A stretch of DNA of 64,000 bases from an uncultured Acetatifactor sp. (GCA_910586775.1 CAJUJN010000014.1:1-64000), one strand, 5' to 3'. Shown: positions 35,034-44,015, counted from the stretch's first letter. Program-made: numbers and translations. The notes: generated by a model not told the origin, from the letters alone.

Positions 35034-35539
35034 TCCGCCTTGTCTCCTTTCCCACTGTCCTCATAGATTTTCCGGAATTTCTGTCTGGCCCGGTAGATGC
35101 GGCTCTTCACCACTTCCGGCGTCAGGTTCATGATCCTGGCCGCCTCCTCGTAGGAAAGTTCCTGGAAATCCCGCAGCAGAAGCACTGTCCTCTCCTGCTC
35201 TCCCAGGCACATGAGACAGTCCCTCACCCGGCGGGCCTCCTCCTTGCGCAGAAACTCTTCCTCCGGCAGGTTGCGGTTCACGTCCGGTTCAGGCTCCCAT
35301 TCCTGCTCCTCCAAAAGCTGCGGCTGCTTCTTTCTGGCATAGCTTAAGAACACGTTCCGTGCAATGCGGAGAGCCCAGGTGCGCACACTGGCCTCTCCCC
35401 TGAATTTATCCAGATGCAGAAACATCCGCAGGAAAACCTCCTGGCTTAAATCCTCCGCCAGGGAGACATCCCTTGTCATGTAAACCAGATAACCATACAC
35501 AGCATCCCTGCTCTGCTCATATGCAGCCGTAAACTTCAT
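35021..35539 (-). CDS. ECF-type RNA polymerase sigma factor
   Basis: 172 residues from the ATG at 35539. Region 2 is clear (DVSLAEDLSQEVFLRMFLHL, VRTWALRIARNVFLSYARKK) and region 4 follows (LSYEEAARIMNLTPEVVKSR). It directs transcription in response to an envelope or other stress and is coupled to two membrane proteins. The stop lies inside the start of the next gene. Confidence 0.92.
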   Translation of the reverse strand: MKFTAAYEQSRDAVYGYLVYMTRDVSLAEDLSQEVFLRMFLHLDKFRGEASVRTWALRIARNVFLSYARKKQPQLLEEQEWEPEPDVNRNLPEEEFLRKEEARRVRDCLMCLGEQERTVLLLRDFQELSYEEAARIMNLTPEVVKSRIYRARQKFRKIYEDSGKGDKAEWRR

Positions 35540-35671
35540 CCCCAAACGTATCCTTTCCGCAGTTTCCGGTAACGGCGGATTTCCGCCGCGGGCCCGCTCC
35601 CAAACCTTCCGTTCACCATTATAGACTCCTTTACTCCGAAAAAGTGACGGAATAATTTGATTTTTCCAAAA

Positions 35672-36480
35672 TCAGGACCCGCAGGACCTGTAATTCTTCA
35701 GCCCGAACCGGTAAAACCAATAGGAGGGCACCACAAACAGCAGAGAAACCAAAGGGGAAATCATATACCAGATCCCGCTCTCCCGGTCTAGCAGATACAA
35801 CAGGGGATAATACTGGACCAGAGCCAGCGGAATGCCAAAGGTCAGCACCTTCAGCGCCGCATCCCCGTAGACGGAAAAGGGATATTTCCCGAAATCCCGC
35901 ATACCGTAGGTAAAAATATCCAGAAAATTAAGATTCTGTATGGTAAAAAAGGACACTGCCGCCACCAACAGAAACAGGCAGAAAAAGAGCACGCTGCCGC
36001 AGACCACCATCATGGCAAATACAAAGACCTTCTTCCCCGTCCCCACCACGCCGCTGACCGGAACGGCAATGCACAGCACAATCACCGCCTGCACCAGAAG
36101 CCCCAAACTGGAGAAATCCATGTTGGGCATAATGATCTGCAGGATAACGCTCCTTGGCCGCACCAGAATCCGGTCCAGACTCCCCTCCCGCATCAGCTCC
36201 GGGAACACCGCCAGGCCGCCCCCAAACATCTCTCCGATGGCAAAGCTCATCATAATCACGGAAAAGCACAGCAGCACCTGTCCGTAAGTAAAATCATCCA
36301 CTCCGCTTATCCGTTGCTTAAGGTCCTCACAGGCGTCTGCAGGATTTCTCCCAGATCCAGAAGTTCTGTCAGCTCCTACACATTCCTCCGGTAGGTATTT
36401 CCGTCCACCCGGTAGATGTCCCGGATCAGATCAAAGCTGTCCGTCACAGGCACATCCCACCACAACTGGCTTCGCTCTTA
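35672..36480 (-). pseudogene. Collapsed ABC-2 transporter: ATPase fragment fused to truncated permease
   Basis: From 36301 downward there is an open frame of 209 residues matching the middle and end of a DUF990/ABC-2 permease (GGLAVFPELMREGSLDRILV, then several membrane helices), but the first 50 residues of the family are missing. Just upstream another frame encodes the Q-loop to signature part of an ABC ATPase (SQLWWDVPVTDSFDLIRDIY, LTELLDLGEILQTPVRTLSNG), with one TAG and one TAA. A deletion joining the two genes explains this. The permease remnant may still be translated from a GTG at 36301 but is unlikely to work. Confidence 0.75.
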
Positions 36481-36674
36481 CTCATAAACCAGACATCTGC
36501 AACACCCGTAAAGATCAAAAATATCTTTGACAGATCCCGGTTTCTGCTGTTTTTCAACGTGAAAAGAAATTTATAGAAAATGGAAAAGGCAGGAACCATG
36601 TTATTTCGGGTGTTTCCTGCTGAAAAAAGATCGGTTTGGAAAAAGACGAAAGCACTCGCGAAGAGACCAGAAAT

Positions 36675-36760
36675 CGAGTAGGGGTGATTATACCCCTACT
36701 CGCCGCGCGGCCCGTGCGCCGCTTTAGCGGCAAATTTACATTACGCGGGCCTGCGCATAA
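36675..36760. repeat. Hairpin-rich element
   Basis: An 11-bp perfect stem, CGAGTAGGGGT/ACCCCTACTCG, occupies 36675-36702. It is followed by GC-rich arms (GCGCGGCCCG with CGGGCC(T)GCGC) enclosing the GCCGCTTTAGCGGC hairpin that recurs at 33373. The region is otherwise empty of genes back to 36480. Confidence 0.6.
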
Positions 36761-36791
36761 AAGAGGGGCAGCCAAAATCAGGGGCTGCCCC
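36757..36791 (-). terminator. Rho-independent terminator of the GyrI-like gene
   Basis: On the minus strand a 9-bp stem, GGGGCAGCC/GGCTGCCCC, is followed by TCTTTT. It lies 25 bases after the stop of the effector-binding gene. Confidence 0.75.
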
Positions 36792-36815
36792 GGAAGGGAT
36801 ACTGCCGCAGGTCCC

Positions 36816-37328
36816 TTATCCCAGACGTTTCACCGGTATCCAGATGGCGCTTTCGTAATTCTCGCTGTCTGTATCGCTGCCGGAATACCACTCAATATTA
36901 ACATGGAACGCCAGCTCATACTCCCTGTTTCCGGGAAGCCACTCCCTGAATATCCGCGTATTAACCGTCTGCAGCGCGTTGGGCATGGCGCCGGTGCATC
37001 TGAATTTCGCCCATTCACTGGCTGGAATCTCGAAAACCTTCATCCCTTCCGGCACTTCACCGCCCTGATAGGCTCCCGCGATATAATAACGGAAATGTTC
37101 CGCATCGCCTTCGTCCTCCACGCAGACGCCGAATTCTCCCACTGCGCACTCCGCGATGACCTGCCGGATGCCTTCCTCTGCCGGCCCCCCGGATGCACCC
37201 TGTCCGCAGTATTTCCCGCAGAATTCCTGCCAGAATTTGGGAATCTCCTGGTAGGAGTTTTCATAGGACAACACCCTTTCAAACCCGATCATCTTCATGG
37301 CTTCTCTCTTTTCAATCCTGTACTCCAT
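36816..37328 (-). CDS. GyrI-like effector-binding domain protein
   Basis: 170 residues from the ATG at 37328, which has AAAGGAGG seven bases upstream. It matches the small-molecule-binding domain of GyrI/Rob (MEYRIEKREAMKMIGFE, WIPVK end). In the usual family this domain is the C-terminal half of an AraC-type protein. Here the upstream AraC gene ends in a neighbouring frame; reading through in the shifted frame gives IKVFLPLTVEISVKGG directly into this ORF. So it is either the separated half of a frameshifted gene or a separately translated subunit. Confidence 0.85.
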   Translation of the reverse strand: MEYRIEKREAMKMIGFERVLSYENSYQEIPKFWQEFCGKYCGQGASGGPAEEGIRQVIAECAVGEFGVCVEDEGDAEHFRYYIAGAYQGGEVPEGMKVFEIPASEWAKFRCTGAMPNALQTVNTRIFREWLPGNREYELAFHVNIEWYSGSDTDSENYESAIWIPVKRLG

Positions 37329-37360
37329 CCTGCTGCCTCCTTTTACTGAAATCTCCACTG

Positions 37361-38122
37361 TCAACGGAAGAAATACCTTGATCTGATGCGATGCGGCTGT
37401 GTCCGAAGCTGCATGGGAGACACCCCATGGAAGCGGGTGAAAGCCCTGGTAAAGCTCTCCGGTGTATCGTACCGGTACTTGTACGCCAGATCTATGACCT
37501 TCTCTTTCCCGCCGCCCCGGGCTTCATTCCCGGAAGTATTGGATTTCAGCACCTCCAGGCCTGCCAGATACAGCCTGCGGTTCCTCAAATACTCTCCGAT
37601 GGAATATCCCGTAATGATTTTAAAGCACTTCTGGAAATAAAAAGGGGAAAGATACACTGCGTCCACCACTTCCTGCGCGCCAATGTCTTCCAGCAGATGC
37701 TCCTCCATGTAATCCGGTCCGCCATGCTTTTCCAGAATATAAACCACATATTCCCTGACGCCCCTGCTCTTGTCCAACAGCATCCTGTCCAGTCCCGGCC
37801 ACCCCGATTTCAGCCGCTCATAACGATATTCCACCGCCATCCTCCGAACCTGCGAGGATGTGTCCCAAAGGTACCGTTCCGCCCTCTCCGGCGTGCATTC
37901 CGGATGGGAAAAGATTTTCCAAACCAGGAATCTTTTCAGGCAGGATTCTTTCTCCCTTTCCTGGCAGGCTTCCATTTCCTCAAGACTCCACAGCGCGCTG
38001 CCCACTGCGGTTCGGTACAGCGCCATGCGCACTGCAGATTCCATGCAGGATATCTCCCCCAGTTCTATTTCCTGCAGCACACGGGAAAGCTTTTCCTCTA
38101 TCTGTTCCTCCAATGCCTGCAT
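37361..38122 (-). CDS. AraC-family regulator, probably frame-split from its effector domain
   Basis: 253 residues. The N-terminal 145 residues are helical and HEAT-like (REYVVYILEKHGG). The AraC double helix-turn-helix runs from about 150 to 240 (VVDAVYLSPFYFQKCFKI, DLAYKYRYDTPESFTRAF, GVSPMQLR). It ends in RSRYFFR at a TGA, 33 bases before the GyrI-like ATG. GGAGG lies five bases before its ATG. Without the effector domain in cis, control may differ from the normal family. Confidence 0.85.
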   Translation of the reverse strand: MQALEEQIEEKLSRVLQEIELGEISCMESAVRMALYRTAVGSALWSLEEMEACQEREKESCLKRFLVWKIFSHPECTPERAERYLWDTSSQVRRMAVEYRYERLKSGWPGLDRMLLDKSRGVREYVVYILEKHGGPDYMEEHLLEDIGAQEVVDAVYLSPFYFQKCFKIITGYSIGEYLRNRRLYLAGLEVLKSNTSGNEARGGGKEKVIDLAYKYRYDTPESFTRAFTRFHGVSPMQLRTQPHRIRSRYFFR

Positions 38123-38215
38123 CCGTTCCTCCGTCCTACGCCGACCTGCCCGAAGGCGCTCAAATGCCGAAATGCTTTCAAGTAATGACCGCTCCCCTGC
38201 CCTGTGCCCTCCCGG

Positions 38216-39703
38216 CTACGAAATCCGGTACACGAATCCTCCCAGTGGTCCATTGTCTTCGGGAACCGCCAGGGCACCTGACCTGACTGCCAGACTCCCG
38301 ATCAGGCCCACCGTGTGGAACAGCAGCACCTTCGACATCACCGGCTCCAGAATCTGCCCCACATTCTTCGGGGCATGTACCCCCATAACGGCAAGGCCGC
38401 AGTCGTACAGCGATTCATACAGCCCGGCAAAGGAGGCAATCTCTTCCCGGAAAACGGCAGTCAGCCTCTCCTTCTGCCCTTGGGCCAACACCGGAACCAT
38501 AGCTCCGGCTTTCCCCTCCAATACTGCCTCCAGGCTGCGGGCGATTTCGTCCCCATGGGATGAATAGCGGTTCTTTGCGGGCAAAATGCCGTAATCCGCA
38601 TAGCAGGCGGCATAGCCGGAATGTAAGCCGCAGTAACCCGCAAAAGCACTGCTCCAACAGGGATGATCCTCCTGAAAGGCAAATGTGCTTCCGTAACAGA
38701 TATCACCGCCCACATCCTCCCGGTCCGCCTTCTTCCGTCTGTCCCGAAAAAGCCTGCAGCCCTCGTTCATCATCCAGAACAGCAGATTCCACAGAAGCCT
38801 GCCGTCCTCCATGTCCGCGCCCGGAAACCCAAGCTTCCGCAGCTCCGGCAGCTTTTCCGCCCCGCTGCGCAGGATATCCCCTACCACCGGGACATAGGAT
38901 TTCTCCGCTGTCCGGAAGAACTCCTCCATATATTCTTCCGTGAAGATTACCAGGCGTGCCTGATACCTGCCCCCGGTCAGGGCAGTGAGCAGGCCGTAGC
39001 GCTCCAACAGGGCGATCTCGTCCTCCAGATATACACTGGCCACGCCCAGTTCGATGGCAAGCTGCCGGATGGTCATAGGCGTATGATAGGTGCTGACCAG
39101 GATATTGCCCGGGAGTTTTCTGTCGAACAGGCGCTGATACTCCATGTTGGCGGCTCCCTGAAAAATAACGGTAAACTCAAATTTTGCCGGCTGATAGCTC
39201 TTTGTTCCAAATTCTCTTTCCATGCCGATACCCTCCTTCAATAGCTTCCGTGTCTTGAACAGATAATATTTCACCATCTCCAGAGAAAGATGGAGCCTGG
39301 CGGCCGTCTCCCCACAGGAAAGCCCCTCAAAATAGTAGGCCACGGTACACTCCCGGTACTCCCTGGACAGCAGGGCCAGTTCCCGGCGGAGCGCAGAAAA
39401 CTGTTCGGTCTGCAGAATATCCTGGACAAAATCCTTCTCGTCCGCAGCCCCCTCGTCAAGCTCCTCACATCGGATGCGGCCCTTTTTGTACAGATATTTC
39501 TTGTAGGTGTTGGCCGCAATGGCCCAGATATAGCCGAAGAAGGCGTTGTCATCCCGTATCCTGGGGGCGCTTTTCAGGATGGCCAGGATAATGTCCCCGG
39601 CCAGATCCTCCGCGTCCTCCCTGTGGGACACCCGCGAAAGCGCGTAAGCGAAGATGGTCTTCATGTTCTCTTCCACCAGTGCCGAAATCTTTTCCTGTTC
39701 CAT
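38216..39703 (-). CDS. ECF sigma factor with about 320-residue C-terminal extension
   Basis: 495 residues. Region 2 (SHREDAEDLAGDIILAILKS) and region 4 (LSCGETAARLHLSLEMVKYY) fill residues 1-165. The rest is an extra domain: a winged-helix-like part near 215-270 (MTIRQLAIELGVASVYLEDE), then a mixed region with several Cys and Trp (YGSTFAFQEDHPCWSSAF). Extensions like this can act as built-in regulators in place of an anti-sigma factor. It is followed by the AraC gene after 93 bases. GGAGG precedes the ATG. Confidence 0.85.
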   Translation of the reverse strand: MEQEKISALVEENMKTIFAYALSRVSHREDAEDLAGDIILAILKSAPRIRDDNAFFGYIWAIAANTYKKYLYKKGRIRCEELDEGAADEKDFVQDILQTEQFSALRRELALLSREYRECTVAYYFEGLSCGETAARLHLSLEMVKYYLFKTRKLLKEGIGMEREFGTKSYQPAKFEFTVIFQGAANMEYQRLFDRKLPGNILVSTYHTPMTIRQLAIELGVASVYLEDEIALLERYGLLTALTGGRYQARLVIFTEEYMEEFFRTAEKSYVPVVGDILRSGAEKLPELRKLGFPGADMEDGRLLWNLLFWMMNEGCRLFRDRRKKADREDVGGDICYGSTFAFQEDHPCWSSAFAGYCGLHSGYAACYADYGILPAKNRYSSHGDEIARSLEAVLEGKAGAMVPVLAQGQKERLTAVFREEIASFAGLYESLYDCGLAVMGVHAPKNVGQILEPVMSKVLLFHTVGLIGSLAVRSGALAVPEDNGPLGGFVYRIS

Positions 39704-40165
39704 AGTCCCCTCCGTAAATGGTAAAATTGGTAAAATGCTCTGTTTTGAAAGCTTTCATTTATATAGTACCGGATCCGGCGCAGCGGTTAATGGGAAAATG
39801 GAAAATCTCTGTCTGCACCTGCGCACCCATGAAGACAAAGAACGAATCCCCCAACCGTGCTGCACCACTGTCGGGGGATTCTTCTTTTCTTTTTACAGCG
39901 GCAAAGCACCCACCAGGCTGCTTGTTACCCTTGTCATTCCTGTCTAACCATTTGCAGTTCAAGCGGCAGACCGGACCCGCCGGTGATTCTGTGCCATTAA
40001 AACACATGCAAAATTAACATAGTTTCTTGCTCCTGCTGCGATGCGAAATGTAATGAAAAAAGCCGGTTTTTCCTCAATCGGTTTGGGATCAATCAAAGCC
40101 CGCCTGCCCTCCCGCAGCCCTGTCAGTCAGCCTCCAAAGCGCCGTCAAGGCAGCCGAATACGGAA
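39704..40165. other. Gene-free region with one strong hairpin terminator
   Basis: No gene is supported. GAATCCCCC/GGGGGATTC at 39844-39881 forms a 9-bp stem. On the plus strand it is followed by TTCTTTTCTTTTT, yet no plus-strand gene lies upstream for 15 kb. It may end the minus-strand enzyme transcript or an unseen plus-strand RNA. Confidence 0.5.
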
Positions 40166-40993
40166 TCAGAAAGGCAGACGGATTTCCTCCCCGCAGTGCA
40201 CATACCTCAACTGCTCCCCCATCTCCTCCTTCATCACCTGAAAGGGAATCTCCCCTGTGCAGTGCCCTGTATAAAACCTGGTGTCCAGTGTTTTCAGCTC
40301 TCTGGCGGTCTCCCGAATCAGCGCCAGGTCCCGCTCCCCATAGCCGGACTTTCTGCTCATGTGGAAGCCGCTGACCACCGCCTCCGGCATATCCCCGAAG
40401 ATCTCCCGGTATCTGTCCAGAATATTCAGAATCCCGTTGTGGGCGCAGCCGGAGACCAGAACCCTTTTCCCGTTCTCCTCCACCACCAGATATTGCTCAT
40501 GGAGGAATTCGTCCTGCCGGAAGACGTCTCCTGCTTTCCGCATCAGCTCCCGGTTGCCTTCGGGCCACAGCCGCCTTCCGGATACCCGGCCAAACAGGAA
40601 CAGCTCGTCGTCAATGCGCCTGTCTCCCTCCACCCACTCTATCCCGGGAAGGCTCCCTGCCTCCGGGGAAATGCCGATGTATTTTTCCATCTGCTCGGTT
40701 TTATGGTAATAGGCCTCCCCTGCCCCACGGTGCATCCAAATCCCTGCCCTGGGATTCAGCCCGGCGAAAGCCGCCAGACCGCCCCCGTGGTCATAATGTC
40801 CGTGGCTTAGAATCACCGTGTCCACCCGGCGCAGATCAATGCCCAAAACTACAGCATTTTTGAGAAAGGCCTCCGATGCCCCGGTATCTGCCAGAAGTTT
40901 ATGCTTTTTCGTCTCAATATAGAAACTTAGTCCGTGTTCCCACACACATCCTTCCGCCCCTTTTGTATTCTCCATCAGGTTGATGATTCTCAC
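40166..40993 (-). CDS. Metallo-beta-lactamase-fold hydrolase (MJ0301-like)
   Basis: About 275 residues from the GTG at 40993, which has AGGAGG six bases upstream; longer frames lack a ribosome site. The metal motif HxHxDH is seen in ILSHGHYDHGGG. Later SGCAHNGILNIL and VVSGFHMS match the group annotated as dihydropterin/ribofuranosyl-aminobenzene phosphate synthase-like. The substrate is unknown. Upstream is the GNAT gene on the same strand. Confidence 0.82.
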   Translation of the reverse strand: MRIINLMENTKGAEGCVWEHGLSFYIETKKHKLLADTGASEAFLKNAVVLGIDLRRVDTVILSHGHYDHGGGLAAFAGLNPRAGIWMHRGAGEAYYHKTEQMEKYIGISPEAGSLPGIEWVEGDRRIDDELFLFGRVSGRRLWPEGNRELMRKAGDVFRQDEFLHEQYLVVEENGKRVLVSGCAHNGILNILDRYREIFGDMPEAVVSGFHMSRKSGYGERDLALIRETARELKTLDTRFYTGHCTGEIPFQVMKEEMGEQLRYVHCGEEIRLPF

Positions 40994-41105
40994 GGCTGTC
41001 CTCCTGTTCCCGGCAATCCTCCCCGTTTTTCGTAAGTCCCGCAAAATTGCAATTATTGGCTTCGCGAGAGGGGCTGTCTGAACTGTTACCATTTTTCCCC
41101 AGGGA

Positions 41106-42152
41106 TCAATGGATACGCAGATCCTGCCCCAAAGCAATATGCTCATATTTATCCCGGCCGATGATTTGGAATCCAAATCGTTCATACAATTTCAATGCCA
41201 CTTCGTTCCCTTCCACCACAGAGACCACCACAGCGTCCGCATCCCCCAAGGGCTTCCTTTTCACATAATCCAGAAACAGCTGAATCGCCCCAGTGCCATA
41301 TCCCTTTTTCTGATATTCTTTATCCACCAATATCCGGAACAGCTCATATACCATCTTCTCCTGGAAAACAGGAAAACCTTCCCCTTTTACATAGCGTATT
41401 TCCACCAGGCCAACCGGATTCGGGCCATGGCACAAAGCATAAGTCACCGTAATTTCTTCTTCAAATAAATCACTGTAAGATTGCGCCAGAGAATCCACAA
41501 AAGGCATCACATAACCCTCCTGTGTTTTCAGCAGCTCCATTGCGATGATCTTCCTGGCATGTTCCCCATGGATCTTCTCGAAATGAATCCCTTTTTCATC
41601 TCCAATGATACTTTCAGGATATTTTTTTGCTTCCCTTATCTTTGCGGTAAATTCACCAACGGCAGCATATGGTATCTTTTCAAATTCGCTGTCCGACAGC
41701 GCAGTCTCACAGCAGTGCAGTTTCCTGGACGCCGTCACTTCCCCATCAGTGACCTCCCTGTCAAAACCGGCATTTAAGAACAATTTATCCGCCGCCAGAT
41801 TCGAAGCCTTATAGGTCCCGGTTACCGTTCCCCGGCCAAACCGGACAGAAATCCACTTCATCATCTCTGACAGAATTCTCGTTCCGTATCCCTTATTCTG
41901 CTCTGATTCATGCACAATCAACTTGCAGATCTCATAGCTTTCCCCATTGCAGTTTACCTGGACATATCCTGTCACTTTGCTGTCTTCATACACCAGGAAC
42001 GGTATGGGAAGATAGGCTTCATTCACCACAGCCACATAATTATTCACCATATCAAAGATGTGATGCTTTACATATTCCCATTGCTCATATTTGGCAGAAA
42101 CCTCAAATATATCCTCGAAATTCTTATCTGTTACATAGCAGAACTTCAACAT
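41106..42152 (-). CDS. Double-domain GNAT acetyltransferase
   Basis: 348 residues with two GNAT folds. The first has LIVHESEQNKGYGTRIL near residues 78-94 and the second ILVDKEYQKKGYGTGAIQLF near 272-291; both contain the acetyl-CoA pyrophosphate loop. It ends with a typical ALKLYERFGFQIIGR strand. GGAGG precedes the ATG. It acetylates an unknown amine or peptide. Confidence 0.88.
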   Translation of the reverse strand: MLKFCYVTDKNFEDIFEVSAKYEQWEYVKHHIFDMVNNYVAVVNEAYLPIPFLVYEDSKVTGYVQVNCNGESYEICKLIVHESEQNKGYGTRILSEMMKWISVRFGRGTVTGTYKASNLAADKLFLNAGFDREVTDGEVTASRKLHCCETALSDSEFEKIPYAAVGEFTAKIREAKKYPESIIGDEKGIHFEKIHGEHARKIIAMELLKTQEGYVMPFVDSLAQSYSDLFEEEITVTYALCHGPNPVGLVEIRYVKGEGFPVFQEKMVYELFRILVDKEYQKKGYGTGAIQLFLDYVKRKPLGDADAVVVSVVEGNEVALKLYERFGFQIIGRDKYEHIALGQDLRIH

Positions 42153-42195
42153 GCCCTTCCTCCTTTGATTTTTCTATAGATACTCATTTTGTATT

Positions 42196-42327
42196 CTATA
42201 TCTCCAGTAGTCTCTGTTCTACCGCATTCTTTTTTCGAAAAATAAATGCGCCCTGCAAAACCTTTTCCAATTCCGCCCAGTTTTCCACCGTAAGCACCCC
42301 TTCCAGAATCATCTTTGGTTTTCTCAT
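42196..42327 (-). CDS. 43-residue small protein coupled to the 4Fe-4S gene
   Basis: The ATG at 42327 overlaps the stop of the 4Fe-4S gene (ATGA), with GGGAGG about nine bases upstream. The protein begins MRKPKMILEGVLTVENWAEL, includes FRKKNAVEQ and ends LLEI. It is basic to neutral, helical and without membrane segments. Coupling and ribosome site make translation likely; no family was recognised. Confidence 0.6.
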   Translation of the reverse strand: MRKPKMILEGVLTVENWAELEKVLQGAFIFRKKNAVEQRLLEI

Positions 42328-43226
42328 TTCTCTGTACCTCCCAGACTGCCGCAGGCTTCCTTCGGCCGAAATCCCGAGGATATGGCCTGAACGGGACATA
42401 CCTCCCTGCACTTTCCGCAGCGGATACATTCCGGATCATTGCAGTTCTTTGTCACTTCCACCGCCATGGGGCAGACCTTTTCACACTTTTTGCAGCCCAC
42501 GCATTTGGAGGCATCCAGATTCATCTGATAAAAGCTGAACCGGTTGAACACCGAATAAAACGCTCCCAGGGGACAGAGATATCTGCAAAAGGGGCGGTGA
42601 ATCACCATGCAGGCCCCGAGAATCACTGCCATCACCCCCAGTTTCCATTGAAAAAGCGCCCCTGCAATCTCCCGAAGCGTTGGGTCCGCAAGCAGCAGGG
42701 GAATGCCGCCCTCCAGGGTTCCCGCCGGGCAGAGATACTGGCAGAAATAAGGCGGCGTCACCCCTGTCTTTGTCACCGCAAAGGCCGGAAGCAGAATCAC
42801 CAGGACTGCCAGAATCACATATTTCAGATATCTGGCGGGTCGATCAATCTTTTTGGGCACTTTCCACTTGGGAAGGGGAATTTTATGCAGCAAATCCTGC
42901 ACCAGGCCGAAAGGGCACAGCAGCCCGCAGACCACCCGCCCAAGGACAATGCCGAACAGCATCAGCATGCCCAGTACATAAAAGGGAAAATGATGCTTCA
43001 TGCCCCCCAGGGAGGCCTGCAGCGCGCCGATGGGACAGGCCCCCAGCGCCCCGGGACAGGAATAACAGTTCAGCACGGGAACGCATACGGCCTTGCTCTT
43101 TCCCGTGAAAATACGCCCCTTCCCGAAGCCGGTAACATACCCGTTAAACAGCACCGCTGCCGCCAGTTGAATAACCCGCTGTCTGGAAATCCTGCCTTTC
43201 AGCCGATTCCGATGCATTCCAGGCAT
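42324..43226 (-). CDS. NapH/NosR-type 4Fe-4S membrane ferredoxin
   Basis: 300 residues. Four to five membrane helices are interrupted by CxxxCP motifs (CGLLCPFGLVQDL, CRYLCPLGAFYSVF), and an N-terminal CYSCPGALGACP. Two classic 4Fe-4S clusters lie at the C-terminus: CVGCKKCEKVCP and CIRCGKCREVCP. It should carry electrons between the cytosol and an extracytoplasmic partner. It follows the TlpA-like lipoprotein and the small CXXC protein and overlaps the latter, so a thiol-redox pathway across the membrane is likely. Confidence 0.92.
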   Translation of the reverse strand: MPGMHRNRLKGRISRQRVIQLAAAVLFNGYVTGFGKGRIFTGKSKAVCVPVLNCYSCPGALGACPIGALQASLGGMKHHFPFYVLGMLMLFGIVLGRVVCGLLCPFGLVQDLLHKIPLPKWKVPKKIDRPARYLKYVILAVLVILLPAFAVTKTGVTPPYFCQYLCPAGTLEGGIPLLLADPTLREIAGALFQWKLGVMAVILGACMVIHRPFCRYLCPLGAFYSVFNRFSFYQMNLDASKCVGCKKCEKVCPMAVEVTKNCNDPECIRCGKCREVCPVQAISSGFRPKEACGSLGGTEK

Positions 43227-43357
43227 ATCCGCACCGCCTTTCCCAACACTTCCGCCTGTTCCTGCCTGCCCAGTCCGATTCCTATCAGAACCAAAGCAGC
43301 CAGAAGCACGCAGAGCCGTATTATTTTAATCTGTCTGCCGTCATTCTTCTGTTCCAA
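43199..43357 (-). CDS. CD1871A-family small CXXC protein
   Basis: 52 residues from a TTG at 43357 with AAAGGCGG about nine bases upstream. It has one membrane helix (LCVLLAALVLIGIGLG), then the conserved ending RQEQAEVLGKAVRICLECIG with a CLEC pair. This is the signature of CD1871A-type CXXC proteins, which sit between TlpA-like and 4Fe-4S genes in Clostridia. It overlaps the end of the TlpA gene by 17 bases and the start of the 4Fe-4S gene by 28. Confidence 0.8.
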   Translation of the reverse strand: MEQKNDGRQIKIIRLCVLLAALVLIGIGLGRQEQAEVLGKAVRICLECIGIG

Positions 43358-44015
43358 TGCTGATTTCCGCCTTTCCCATACCCGTCAGGATATCGTTGAT
43401 GCGCTGAGTGTAAAATTCTGACAGGTTCTCCTTTCCGCCCACTACAATATCTCCTGCCATATTCCCCTCTGCATCCACAAATACCGTGGTGGGCGTATAG
43501 CGGAGTTCACTGCTCAAGGTCACCAGATCTCCGTCTCCCCACACCAGAGTGATCCCCTCAAATCCGGATTCCTCCAACACATATTCCACCAGTTCCTCGC
43601 TGCCTCCGCCGTCCAGGCACACCGTAATCAGCTGCACATTGTCCGGCAGGGCCTTTTCCAGTTCCGCCAGATCCGGCATTTCCGCAATACAGGGCCTGCA
43701 GGACAAAGCCCAGAAATTGATCAATGTCAGGTCCTTATCCGCGAAATCCTCCTGGGTAAACGTGCTTCCGTCCAGAGCCGTGGCCTGGAATTCATTTAAA
43801 TTCGTATAGGTGTTTTCCGGCTCCTGGCTTTCACTCTCCCCTCCGGTCCCCCCGTTTTGAGTCTCCTGTCCGTTTTCTCCGGCCTGCTCCTGGTTTTCCT
43901 GTTCCGAACCAACCGAGGCCGTCTCCCCTTCCTTTGTTTCCCCCGTCTTTCCGCTGCAGGCGGAAACGGAAGCCGTTACAGCCAACAATACCAATACTTT
44001 CCAAAACTTTTTCAT
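43341..44015 (-). CDS. TlpA-like thiol-disulfide reductase lipoprotein
   Basis: 224 residues. The signal peptide has a lipobox (SVSAC) and is followed by a Glu/Gly/Gln linker. The thioredoxin fold carries the active site WALSCRPCIAEMP, a CxxC with Arg-Pro between the cysteines, and the cis-Pro region YTPTTVFVD. It works outside the membrane on protein disulfides. Electrons could come from the 4Fe-4S and CXXC proteins encoded next. Its ATG overlaps the DUF4838 stop by 4 bases. Confidence 0.92.
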   Translation of the reverse strand: MKKFWKVLVLLAVTASVSACSGKTGETKEGETASVGSEQENQEQAGENGQETQNGGTGGESESQEPENTYTNLNEFQATALDGSTFTQEDFADKDLTLINFWALSCRPCIAEMPDLAELEKALPDNVQLITVCLDGGGSEELVEYVLEESGFEGITLVWGDGDLVTLSSELRYTPTTVFVDAEGNMAGDIVVGGKENLSEFYTQRINDILTGMGKAEISIGTEE

